From the NCBI GenBank assembly GCA_900540905.1, contig UQHR01000043.1, positions 1-16,000 of the forward strand: 16,000 nt of DNA, read 5' to 3'. This DNA comes from an uncultured Collinsella sp. (lineage in GTDB: Bacteria; Actinomycetota; Coriobacteriia; Coriobacteriales; Coriobacteriaceae). Positions 7,965-15,308 of the stretch are shown one piece after another (the stretch's first letter is position 1; every line of letters begins with the position of its first letter). Below the pieces are notes generated by a model. The model did no database searches. It was not told the DNA's origin and saw only the letters and a program-made list of their open reading frames with translations. Both the position numbers and the translations under genes were made by a program.

Positions 7965-9227
7965 GTGTCTGAGATTAATATTGCCGAGCTTTTTGCGGGC
8001 GTCGGTGGATTTCGTTTGGGTCTCGAGGGCTATGCCGACCCTCGACATCCCGAGTTTTATATGAAGCCCGCCGGGCCCTTTCGCACCATTTGGGCCAACC
8101 AGTGGGAACCGCCCGGAACCAAGGCGCGTCAGTTTGCGGCACGTTGTTACATGGACCGCTTTGGCGAAGATTCCGTTGTCAACGAAGATATCAATAAGGT
8201 CTTGGAGCAGGCTGAAGCCGGCGAAATTAAAATCCCCGACGTGCAAATGGTCGTCGGCGGCTTCCCTTGCCAGGACTACTCTGTTGCACGCCCGCTCAAT
8301 CAGGCGCACGGCATCGAGGGCAAGAAGGGTGTCCTGTGGTGGGACATCTATCACTTTCTCGAGATGAAGAAGCCGCGCTTCGGTCTCTTTGAGAACGTTG
8401 ACCGTCTGCTCAAGTCGCCCGCGTCACAGCGCGGTCGCGATTTCGCCATCATCCTAAGCTGTCTTGCCGACCTCGACTACACGGTCGAATGGCGCGTGGT
8501 CAACTCTGCCGAATACGGTTTCCCCCAGCGTCGCAAGCGTGTTTATATCTTCTGCGAAAAGGACGCTGGCAAGGTTGATCTCGTTAATCGCATGCACAAC
8601 GGCGTCATGGCTAAAGCCTTCCCCGCCATCTATCCCGACGAGATGTCCGAGCTCGACGTTTTGCCCGACCCCTACGAGAACTCAACTCGTTTTGGCGTCG
8701 GCCAAAAGACCTCTCAATTCAAGAATGCTGGCGTCATGCAGGGCTGTCATGTTCTGACCTGCGACTTTGCCGAGGACTATCACGGTGAGCGCCACGTGCT
8801 TGGCGACGTGCTTGTCGACGAGGCTGATGTCCCGGAGCAGTTCTACATCTCCGACGAAAAGCTTCCCGACTGGCGCTACCTTAAGGGCAGCAAGCGCGAA
8901 GAGCGCACTAACAAAAAGACAGGCTTTACGTACACGTATTCCGAGGGAGCCATGAGCTTCCCGGATGCCACCGACAAGCCGAGCCGCACCATCCTCACAG
9001 GAGAAGGCGGCACGGGAGCGAGCCGCTTCAAGCACGTCATCGAATGTCCCGATGGCCGTTTCCGCCGTCTTGTTCCCGACGAGCTCGATCAGCTTCAGGG
9101 ATTCCCGAAAGGTTGGACCGATACGGGCATGACCGACGGCCATCGGGCCTTCTGCATGGGCAACGCACTCGTCACCGGCGTGCCCCATCGCATTGGCGAA
9201 GCTATGGTCGAAGTGTACGGCCTCTAA
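7965..9227 (+). CDS. C5-cytosine DNA methyltransferase of the Sau3AI-type system
   Basis: The 420-residue enzyme transfers a methyl group from S-adenosylmethionine to cytosine C5, protecting host DNA from the divergent endonuclease; by partner family the target should be the C of GATC. Motif I is FAGVGGFRLGL (10-20), motif IV is GGFPCQDYS with catalytic Cys102, motif VI is ENV (143-145), and motif VIII is QRRKRVYIF (188-196). The target-recognition region follows, then a C-terminal GNALV motif X-like segment. The GTG at 7965 is chosen because GGAG lies four bases upstream and motif I follows at once. The reading frame stays open a further 1500 bases upstream, but that part is antisense to the endonuclease gene and not coding. 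A terminator follows 11 bases after the stop. Confidence 0.95.
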   Translation: MSEINIAELFAGVGGFRLGLEGYADPRHPEFYMKPAGPFRTIWANQWEPPGTKARQFAARCYMDRFGEDSVVNEDINKVLEQAEAGEIKIPDVQMVVGGFPCQDYSVARPLNQAHGIEGKKGVLWWDIYHFLEMKKPRFGLFENVDRLLKSPASQRGRDFAIILSCLADLDYTVEWRVVNSAEYGFPQRRKRVYIFCEKDAGKVDLVNRMHNGVMAKAFPAIYPDEMSELDVLPDPYENSTRFGVGQKTSQFKNAGVMQGCHVLTCDFAEDYHGERHVLGDVLVDEADVPEQFYISDEKLPDWRYLKGSKREERTNKKTGFTYTYSEGAMSFPDATDKPSRTILTGEGGTGASRFKHVIECPDGRFRRLVPDELDQLQGFPKGWTDTGMTDGHRAFCMGNALVTGVPHRIGEAMVEVYGL

Positions 9228-9238
9228 GGCAAGCAATC

Positions 9239-9273
9239 CGGAGCCGGCAGTTCACGCTGTCGACTCCGTTTTT
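9239..9273 (+). terminator. Terminator of the methyltransferase gene
   Basis: CGGAGCCGGCAG (9239-9250) pairs with CTGTCGACTCCG (9257-9268) with one C-A mismatch and one G-T pair around a six-base loop, followed by TTTTT (9269-9273). Confidence 0.75.
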
Positions 9274-9289
9274 CCACCCCACTTCCCCG

Positions 9290-9295
9290 TATACT
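9290..9295 (+). promoter_or_regulatory. Possible -10 element before the 163-residue gene
   Basis: TATACT lies 57 bases before the ATG and just after the methyltransferase terminator. No good -35 sits at the expected distance, so this is only a partial promoter call. Confidence 0.35.
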
Positions 9296-9352
9296 GATGT
9301 AACACGTGTTTCATCCGGACTTGTTGGGCCGGGTCGTTCATGGGAGGGTCTT

Positions 9353-9844
9353 ATGGCTGCCTCGAATCCGCCTAAGGGGAGCGTTTCTTCTTCGTCCATC
9401 AAGCCGGTTACGCGCAAGGCCGTGCGTTGCCAGCGCGAGGTCGCTTGGCTTGTCACGCAGGCGGCGGGCAGGCTTGTGGCGACCACTCAGGACGTCAATG
9501 CGCCTACGCCGAGCTTTGTGTTAGCGGCGGCGCTGGATTTTGTGCGCCAATTGGAGCTTGCCGCGCAGGATGCCAACGGCCACCTCGACTACCAGAACGT
9601 TATGGCGCCCGACCTGCAAACGTTCTGTCACATGGCCAAGTTGCCTGCCGCGCCCAATGCGCTTTCGGACGCAGGCTACATGTTTACGCTCTCGGGCGCG
9701 GACCTTATCCGCGACATCTATGCATACTGTAGCGAGCTCGCCGAGCGCCACGTCTTTGACGCGGCAGAAGTCAAACCGGGAAATGTCATCAAGCTGGTTC
9801 TTAGGCTGTTCTTGACAGACGGGTTCGGGGCCATGCCGGCGTAA
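9353..9844 (+). CDS. Conserved-looking protein of unknown function, 163 residues
   Basis: I do not recognise this protein. It begins MAASNPPKGSVSSSSIKPVTRKAVRCQREVAW in its first 32 residues, a flexible, basic and Ser-rich tail. After this it appears mostly alpha-helical, with amphipathic segments such as FVLAAALDFVRQLELAAQ and LSGADLIRDIYAYCSELAERHV. There is no signal peptide, membrane helix or metal motif. The N-terminal KPVTRKAVRC with the helical remainder vaguely recalls small DNA-binding or histone-like proteins (helix-turn-helix length, low charge), but this is weak. The ATG has GGGAGG five bases upstream. The gene has its own upstream -10-like element and is convergent with the AlbA_2 gene 100 bp away; I see no clear terminator between them. 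Confidence 0.7.
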   Translation: MAASNPPKGSVSSSSIKPVTRKAVRCQREVAWLVTQAAGRLVATTQDVNAPTPSFVLAAALDFVRQLELAAQDANGHLDYQNVMAPDLQTFCHMAKLPAAPNALSDAGYMFTLSGADLIRDIYAYCSELAERHVFDAAEVKPGNVIKLVLRLFLTDGFGAMPA

Positions 9845-9944
9845 GCCGAGTCTTTAGCATCACCGTCGACTGGGCAACAACCGCTTTACCTTAATGGACG
9901 CCAATCGAGGGTCGATTATTGGGTCGCCTCGTCCACTAACGCAT

Positions 9945-11411
9945 CTATCCCACGCACTCCGACAGTCGATACTTGCGGTTGCGGCTCGTCGCCGGCGCCG
10001 TGGGCTCAAGCTCGCCTTGAGCAATGAGCGCGTTGACGCGCGACCTAACCTGGGAAATTGTGAGCCCTGTGCGCTCTGCCAGCTCGCGCGTCCCCAGCTC
10101 GCCGTAGTGTTTGAGTGCCGTCACAATTAAGCCCCCGCCATGATCGACCGGCTCGATCTTTGAACGGTAAAATACGACCTTGAACCGATCGAATCCCGGG
10201 CAGAACAGGGGCTCGGCCAGACCATGCGCGCGCATGGCATCGATCATCATCGGGATGCCCGAGCCATTGCCCTCAGCCGGCGAACCTGCGCCATCCGGCA
10301 GCGGGACAATCGACATGAGCTTCACAAGCGTCGCGTTACGGCATCGGGAGCTGCCGTCAAACAAGTTCTCGCGAGTCTTTCCCCCGTAAAGGCCGCCAGG
10401 ATTCGTCACCTCGACACGATCATCAAAGACGTCGACGGCAATCGATTGTCCACAGAACCGATCCCCGTATTCTCGATGGATTACGGCGTTGGCGATTGCT
10501 TCGCGCAGAACCTCCTCGGGAATCTCAAGCGAGTCGACACGCGAGACGCCTTGGACGGTCGAGGTTCGCCGCAAATTCTTGGCGACGGCTGCGACGGCAT
10601 CCGAGATCATCTCGCCCAACGTTCCCTCACAGATTGTGCGGTCCATGAACCTCAGCAACCCCGCCATGCCCTTCTGAGTTCCCGCATGGACAGCCACGTC
10701 AATGAAGAGCTTGGGATAGAACTGCTGAGGGTAGGTGCCCACAACTAGGAGTCCAGCCTTGGTGACATTGCCCCGGAAGTCGAGGAAATTCAGACGCTCC
10801 ATCTTTGTCTTCTTGTCCGCCGCACCGCGCATCGCTCGAGGCGTCAACGAATAGGCACGCTCTATCGTGCGGTCGACCAGCGACTCGTCGAGATCGCCCG
10901 CACTCGTGCCGGGCACCGCATCGCGATCGCTAGGACTCGTCCGTTCATATGACGACAGTGCCAAAACCTCGGTCGACGAAAGCGGAACATCTTTGTCATC
11001 GATGCGTTTGTAGCTGCCACCTTGAGCGCCCCGCTCTATGACATAGCAAGGCTTGCTCGACGGGTCGAGCTCCTCAATCGTGATGACCAGAACCACGGTG
11101 CCCTGGAGCTCCACGCGCTCAATGGTGTATTTGGGCGGATTGGCCAGCTTTCCGCGACCGCCGGCATCGCCCATGCCCGCCACGAATTGGTTGAGCACTT
11201 TCTCGGTCTCAAAGTTTGCAACTGGGACAAAACCCGCGCGCTCGCTCACTCCGAGTACGATGATGCCGCCGGCGGTGTTTGCGAAAGCGCTGACCGTTTC
11301 CCATACGTCGCGGGAAAGCGTCGTGGCGCTCTCCCTGACCTCGACGTTAAAATCGTCCGAGCCCATGCGCCTTAAAGACTCGAGCAGACCGGTCAGTTCG
11401 TTTTCGTTCAT
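9945..11411 (-). CDS. AlbA_2 (Schlafen-type) ATP-binding protein with C-terminal winged helix
   Basis: The 488-residue protein has three parts. Residues 1 to about 130 form an AlbA_2 domain (VEVRES, then SAFANTAGGIIVLGVSE), the nucleic-acid-binding fold shared with Schlafen proteins. A GHKL-type ATPase segment known from RecG-like annotated proteins (HATPase_c_4) follows, with REAIANAVIHREYGD near 299-313, DDRVEVTNPGGLYGG and GNGSGIPMM. The end (about 430-475) is a winged helix, GTRELAERTGLTISQVRSRVNALI. Members are often annotated as transcriptional regulators or RecG-like helicases although helicase motifs are absent. The ATG at 11411 is chosen because AAAGGA lies seven bases upstream; a GTG two codons earlier is too close to it. 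The gene faces a repeat array upstream that is a natural candidate for its own binding site. Confidence 0.85.
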   Translation of the reverse strand: MNENELTGLLESLRRMGSDDFNVEVRESATTLSRDVWETVSAFANTAGGIIVLGVSERAGFVPVANFETEKVLNQFVAGMGDAGGRGKLANPPKYTIERVELQGTVVLVITIEELDPSSKPCYVIERGAQGGSYKRIDDKDVPLSSTEVLALSSYERTSPSDRDAVPGTSAGDLDESLVDRTIERAYSLTPRAMRGAADKKTKMERLNFLDFRGNVTKAGLLVVGTYPQQFYPKLFIDVAVHAGTQKGMAGLLRFMDRTICEGTLGEMISDAVAAVAKNLRRTSTVQGVSRVDSLEIPEEVLREAIANAVIHREYGDRFCGQSIAVDVFDDRVEVTNPGGLYGGKTRENLFDGSSRCRNATLVKLMSIVPLPDGAGSPAEGNGSGIPMMIDAMRAHGLAEPLFCPGFDRFKVVFYRSKIEPVDHGGGLIVTALKHYGELGTRELAERTGLTISQVRSRVNALIAQGELEPTAPATSRNRKYRLSECVG

Positions 11412-11465
11412 CTGCACGTCCTTTCACTCGGTTCTGCGGAGAATGCCGCGAATAAATTTCCTTCG

Positions 11466-11707
11466 TCTCTCAGTTATCTCTCGTAATTATCTCTTGTCTC
11501 TCACTCATCTTTCGTCTTAGAAATCAATGAGAGATGAGAGATGGACTGTTCAACATTTGCTTCATTAAAACATCTTTTTGCAGGTAGAACAATCAACAAT
11601 CAGCTAATACCATTGCGGTTCATCTCCATACGTCACCGCTATCTCTCGTAATTATCTCTCAGTTATCTGTCATTTCTTGTATTAGAGATGAGTGAAAGAC
11701 GAGAGAT
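11466..11707. repeat. Phased ATCTCTC-type repeat array upstream of the AlbA_2 gene
   Basis: A 20-base sequence, TATCTCTCGTAATTATCTCT, occurs exactly at 11475-11494 and 11640-11659. The 14-base TCTCTCAGTTATCT occurs at 11466-11479 and 11655-11668. A 22-base block at 11489-11510 recurs inverted at 11686-11707 with 20 of 22 matches. A further inverted GAGAGATGAGAGAT lies at 11529-11542. Within the left block the TCTC cores are spaced 11-12 bases apart, close to one helical turn. Multiple phased direct and inverted copies between a regulator-like gene and its neighbour suggest protein binding sites. Confidence 0.7.
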
Positions 11708-11719
11708 AAAAGATGCCGC

Positions 11720-11832
11720 GCGTGGATATTTGGACGGTTTTTGGGCTTTTGGCGGTCGATTTCGTCCGAAAATCCACGCTCATCCGGCGGGCGTCTGAAA
11801 ATCCACGCTCGTGTGTCCGAAAATCCACGCTC
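11720..11832. repeat. Three direct copies and one inverted copy of a GAAAATCCACGCTC repeat
   Basis: GTCCGAAAATCCACGCTC occurs at 11764-11781 and 11815-11832, and with one change (GTCTG) at 11793-11810. An imperfect inverted copy, GCGTGGATATTTGGAC, lies at 11720-11735 (14 of 16 matches to the complement). The last copy ends 11 bases before the predicted -35 of the M16 gene. The core CCGAAAATCYACC also appears in the terminator after that gene. Confidence 0.75.
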
Positions 11833-11842
11833 GCGCGGCAGA

Positions 11843-11870
11843 TTGGTCGAGGGCCCCATATGGGTATACT
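11843..11870 (+). promoter_or_regulatory. Candidate promoter of the M16 peptidase gene
   Basis: TTGGTC (11843-11848) and TATACT (11865-11870) are 16 bases apart. The leader would be about 45 bases and ends in AAAGGAG seven bases before the ATG. The -10 is good; the -35 is weak. Confidence 0.5.
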
Positions 11871-11922
11871 CTCGAGGATTCGACTCGATTCGCCCCCGCT
11901 GGGGCGTCAAAGGAGACTGCAT

Positions 11923-14900
11923 ATGCCCACCACCTCAACCGACCCGCGCGCCGCTGCCTCCGCACTGCTGGTGCCTGGCACCACCTGCCACGGCTTTGCC
12001 GTCGAGCGCCGCGAGACCGTGCCCGAGCTCGACTCGGACGCCTACGTGATGCGCCACACTGCCTCGGGCGCTCGCCTGCTGTACCTGGCGTGCGACGACG
12101 AAAACAAGGCCTTTGCCATTGGCTTTAAGACGCCGCCGGCCGATTCCACCGGCGTGTTCCATATTCTTGAGCATTCGGTGCTGTGCGGATCGGCCAAGTT
12201 TCCCGTCAAGGAGCCGTTTGTCGACCTGATCAAGAGCTCCATGCAGACGTTTCTCAACGCCATGACCTACCCCGACAAGACCATCTACCCCGTTGCCACC
12301 ACCAACGAGCAGGATCTGTACAACCTGATGGACGTGTACCTGGACGCGGTGTTCAACCCGGCCATCTATACCAAGCCGACCATTTTTGAGCAGGAGGGCT
12401 GGCACTACGAGCTGGACCTGCCGCAGGGCGCCGAAGGCGAGGGCGACGGCAGCGCCGCCAGACTGCGCGAGGGCACGCTGCGCTATAACGGCGTGGTGTT
12501 CAACGAGATGAAGGGTGCGCTGTCCGATCCCATGAGCGTGTTGGACGACGCCGTCAACGCCGCGCTCTATCCCGACACCGCCTATGCGCACGAAAGCGGT
12601 GGCGACCCGCGCGCGATTCCCGCGCTCACCTACGAGCAGTTCCTGGACACGCACGCGCGCCACTACAATCCTTCCAACTCCTACATCACGCTTTACGGCG
12701 ACCTGGACGTGGACCGCGCCCTGGCCTTTTTGGACGAGCGCTATCTGTCGCAGCCGAGTGCCGCGAGCCGCCGCATGGACGCTGCCGTCGCCGCCGGCGA
12801 GGACCCGTCCACGCTGGCGCCCAATCCGCTGGGCGTGCAGGCGCCCGTGACCTGCGAGTACAAGCGCATCGAGATGGCTACCACGCCCGAGAACGCCCTG
12901 GTGGGCCTGGGCCTTGTGCTGGGCAGCGCGCTCGACCGCAAGCGCACGATCGCAGCGGATATCCTGTTCGAGGCGCTGCTGGGCTCCAACGAAGCGCCGG
13001 TTAAGAAGGCCATTCTGTCCGCCGGCCTGGGCGGCAACGTGGCGAGCTACACCGCGGCCGAGAGCCTGCAGCCCTACGAGCTCATCATGCTGCAAAACGC
13101 GCAGCCCGGCGTGGCGCGCGAGCTGCGCCGCGTGTTCCAGGACGCCTGCCGCGACCTATGCGAGCATGGCGTTCCGCGCGAGCGCCTGGAAGCCATCATC
13201 AGCAGCAACGAATACGACCTGCGCCAGCGCGACTACGGTATCGCCGACGGCGTGGCCATTGCGTGCGACGCGCTGAGCACCTGGCTCTACGATGACGACG
13301 CCGCGACGCTGGCGCTCAAGTACGGCCCGGTGTACGAGGAGCTGCGTGGCGAGCTGGACGGCAGCTATTTTGAGGACCTGCTGCGCGAACTGGTGCTGCA
13401 GAACGATCACATGGCACTGGTCGAGCTGGTGCCGGTGGACGCCACCGAGGGTTCGGAGGGTGCCGAGGCCGCCGAGCTGGCAGCCAAGCGGGACGCCATG
13501 ACCGATGCCGAGCTGGCCGACGTGGTCGAGCGCACGGCAGCACTGCGTGCCGCACAGGAGGCGGAAGACACACCCGAGGCCAAGGCCACACTGCCGCGTC
13601 TGCGCGTGTCCGACATTGGCGAGGCGCGCCCCGAGCCGCCGCTAGTCGTGGACACGACCGCGCCCATCCCCTGCCTGCGCCACGGCATCCCCACCAACCG
13701 TCTGGCCTACGCCATGCAGTATTTCGACCTGAGCTGCGTCGCGTTTGAGGATCTGCCCTATGTGACGCTGCTCTGCCGCCTGCTCAAGCAGCTGCCCACA
13801 CGCGAGCATTCGGCCGAGGAGCTCGACAATTTACTTGCCGGCAAACTGGGCTTTTTGAGCTTTACGACCGAGGTCATGACGCAGCCCGAAGTGGACGGCG
13901 TGCGCCCCTACTTGCTGGTGAGCACCGGCGCCCTGTCCGAAAAGATCGACGCGCTGGCGAGCCTACCGCGCGAGGTGTGGTCGAGCACATTGCTGGCGGA
14001 CGCCGATGCCGACCGCGTGCGCGACGTGCTCACGCAGATTCGTATTGGGCTTGAGCAGGGCTTTATCAACAACGGCCACTCGGCGGCGCTCGGTCGCGCG
14101 ATGAGCTACAGCTCGCCTTCGGCCGTGGTGCGTGAGCAGCTCTCGGGCGTAGACTTCTACCTGTTCCTGCGCGATTTGCTCGACCACTTTGACGAGCGCC
14201 TGGACGGCCTGCGTGCCAAGCTTGCCGAGCTGGCAGGCCGCATCTTTGTGGCCGACGGCTGCCTGGCGAGCTTTACCGGCAGCGATGAGGACTTTAACGC
14301 GTACTGGGCCGCCGCGGGCGACTTGGGACTGGGAGCTGGCGACGGCGCCGATGCCGGCCGCGACGCGCTCGTGGTGCCGACGCCGTACGACCGCCACGAG
14401 GCTTTTGTCATCCCCAGCGACATCTGCTTTGCGGCAAGCACGTGCGACCCGCGTCGCCTGGGCATTGACGTGACGGGTGCCTGGGCGGTTGCCGCCAACG
14501 CACTCTCCTACGACTACCTGTGGAACGAGATTCGCGTGAAGGGCGGTGCGTACGGCTGCGGATTCCGCGCAGCCGGCGAGCGCCAGACGGCGTTCTACAC
14601 CTACCGCGACCCGGCGATCGATCCTTCGATTGAGCGCGTGGAGCGCGCGGGTGCATGGCTTGGCAGCTTTGAGCCCGACGAGGCCGCCTTTGAGGGCTTT
14701 ATCGTGAGCTGCGTGAGCGGCATGGACGCGCCGGTGAAGCCGTACGCGCTCACCAAGCGCCGCAACACGACCTACCTGGCCGGGCTCGATCCACATGCAC
14801 GCGAGGAGCGCCGCGCCCAGATGCTCGCCGCCACGCCCGGTAAGCTGCGCTCGCTCGGCGCCGACGTGACGCGCATCGCAGCCGAGTCGCCCACCTGCGT

Positions 14901-14967
14901 CTTTGGCGGCCGAGACGTCATCGCCAAGAGCAACGCCGGCTTTAACGTCGTCAACCTGTTGGGCTAA
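11923..14967 (+). CDS. M16C (PreP/falcilysin-like) zinc metallopeptidase
   Basis: The 1014-residue protein is a full-length, single-chain M16C peptidase, which degrades peptides inside a closed two-half chamber. The inverted zinc motif HILEH is at 80-84 (zinc ligands His80 and His84, general base Glu83). The third ligand is Glu195 in YNGVVFNEMKGALSDP, the same sequence context as in mitochondrial PreP. A Gly/Glu-rich insert around 155-175 makes the HxxEH-to-Glu spacing a little long. In the C-terminal half, NEIRVKGGAYGCGFR holds Arg871 and Tyr877, the substrate-binding pair of the family at the usual six-residue distance. There is no signal peptide, so it should be cytoplasmic. The ATG at 11923 has AAAGGAG seven bases upstream. 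It is transcribed alone, ending in a strong terminator, and is very GC-rich. Confidence 0.95.
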   Translation: MPTTSTDPRAAASALLVPGTTCHGFAVERRETVPELDSDAYVMRHTASGARLLYLACDDENKAFAIGFKTPPADSTGVFHILEHSVLCGSAKFPVKEPFVDLIKSSMQTFLNAMTYPDKTIYPVATTNEQDLYNLMDVYLDAVFNPAIYTKPTIFEQEGWHYELDLPQGAEGEGDGSAARLREGTLRYNGVVFNEMKGALSDPMSVLDDAVNAALYPDTAYAHESGGDPRAIPALTYEQFLDTHARHYNPSNSYITLYGDLDVDRALAFLDERYLSQPSAASRRMDAAVAAGEDPSTLAPNPLGVQAPVTCEYKRIEMATTPENALVGLGLVLGSALDRKRTIAADILFEALLGSNEAPVKKAILSAGLGGNVASYTAAESLQPYELIMLQNAQPGVARELRRVFQDACRDLCEHGVPRERLEAIISSNEYDLRQRDYGIADGVAIACDALSTWLYDDDAATLALKYGPVYEELRGELDGSYFEDLLRELVLQNDHMALVELVPVDATEGSEGAEAAELAAKRDAMTDAELADVVERTAALRAAQEAEDTPEAKATLPRLRVSDIGEARPEPPLVVDTTAPIPCLRHGIPTNRLAYAMQYFDLSCVAFEDLPYVTLLCRLLKQLPTREHSAEELDNLLAGKLGFLSFTTEVMTQPEVDGVRPYLLVSTGALSEKIDALASLPREVWSSTLLADADADRVRDVLTQIRIGLEQGFINNGHSAALGRAMSYSSPSAVVREQLSGVDFYLFLRDLLDHFDERLDGLRAKLAELAGRIFVADGCLASFTGSDEDFNAYWAAAGDLGLGAGDGADAGRDALVVPTPYDRHEAFVIPSDICFAASTCDPRRLGIDVTGAWAVAANALSYDYLWNEIRVKGGAYGCGFRAAGERQTAFYTYRDPAIDPSIERVERAGAWLGSFEPDEAAFEGFIVSCVSGMDAPVKPYALTKRRNTTYLAGLDPHAREERRAQMLAATPGKLRSLGADVTRIAAESPTCVFGGRDVIAKSNAGFNVVNLLG

Positions 14968-14973
14968 GGCACT

Positions 14974-15015
14974 AAAGGTAGATTTTTGGGACATGCCCGA
15001 AAATCTACCTTTTTT
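14974..15015 (+). terminator. Terminator of the M16 peptidase gene
   Basis: AAAGGTAGATTTTTGGG (14974-14990) pairs over 17 bases, with one G-T pair, with CCCGAAAATCTACCTTT (14996-15012) around the loop ACATG, and ends in a run of T. It begins six bases after the stop codon. Confidence 0.92.
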
Positions 15016-15046
15016 CTGCGGCCTGAGCGGGGCGGCGCAGCCCACC

Positions 15047-15204
15047 GCGGCGGTTTGTCTCGATCTGTAACATCTAGACGGCAATATCGGCTCCAGATGT
15101 TACAGATCGAGACGTTCCCGAACGGCACCAACTCTTTGTCTCAATCTGTTACATCTAAGTCCAATTTTGCCAAGTTACTGTTACAGATCGAGACAAACCG
15201 CCGC
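15047..15204. repeat. 158-bp element with perfect 26-bp inverted ends and four alternating internal copies
   Basis: Bases 15047-15072 (starting GCGGCGGTTTGTCTCGATCT and ending GTAACA) are the exact complement of 15179-15204. A 19-base unit, GTCTCGATCTGTAACATCT, occurs at 15057-15075, inverted and exact at 15095-15113, direct with two changes at 15138-15156, and inverted as part of the right end (about 15180-15194). The whole could fold as two neighbouring hairpins or as one long stem. It has no coding capacity. It looks like a miniature inverted-repeat element or a structured RNA/regulatory repeat. Confidence 0.8.
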
Positions 15205-15233
15205 AGACGCCCATCACAGCACAGACCACCACG

Positions 15234-15251
15234 AAGGTGCCTGTCCCCTTT
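15234..15251. repeat. REP-like motif AAGGTGCCTGTCCCCTTT
   Basis: The motif follows CACCAC about 30 bases after the inverted-repeat element. From memory, GGGGACAGGCACC-type sequences occur repeatedly between genes in unrelated bacteria and near REP-associated transposases. There is no transposase gene in this window. Confidence 0.3.
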
Positions 15252-15264
15252 CTCAGTGGCGATT

Positions 15265-15300
15265 CGAACACTTGTTCTATACGCACACATGTTCTATAGT
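15265..15300 (+). promoter_or_regulatory. LexA-box-like sequences and a possible promoter upstream of hicAB
   Basis: CGAACACTTGTTCTAT (15265-15280) is close to the actinobacterial/Firmicutes LexA box (CGAAC-n4-GTTCG type). A second, weaker copy, GCACACATGTTCTATA, follows at 15283-15298, giving a 20-base direct repeat of TGTTCTATA. TTGTTC (15273-15278) and TATAGT (15295-15300) lie 16 bases apart and could be a promoter inside these boxes. Confidence 0.45.
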
Positions 15301-15308
15301 AGAGGTGC

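Larger units (their letters stand above)
11412..11922. other. Non-coding region with two repeat systems between the AlbA_2 and M16 genes
   Basis: These 511 bases separate two divergent genes. The left half (to about 11707) is AT-rich and holds the ATCTCTC repeat array described separately. The right half is GC-rich and holds three GAAAATCCACGCTC copies and the M16 promoter. An open frame starts at 11713 in frame with the peptidase, but it runs through the repeats and has no ribosome binding site, so I treat it as non-coding. The AT-rich centre (11545-11639) shows nothing else I can name. Confidence 0.6.

Noticed and set aside
7824..8354. In-frame upstream extension of the restriction endonuclease gene
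   Set aside because: It overlaps the methyltransferase coding region in antisense, and the ATG at 7823 has the only good ribosome binding site and the family-typical length.
9903..9917. AATCGA-GGG-TCGATT hairpin between the convergent 163-residue and AlbA_2 genes
   Set aside because: Short six-base stem with no T-run on either side; not enough to call a terminator.
11466..11707. CRISPR array
   Set aside because: The repeats are irregular, partly inverted and have no constant-length spacers; no cas gene is nearby.
11713..11922. N-terminal extension of the M16 peptidase
   Set aside because: It would encode the GAAAATCCACGCTC repeats and run through the predicted promoter; the ATG at 11923 has a strong AAAGGAG at the right distance.
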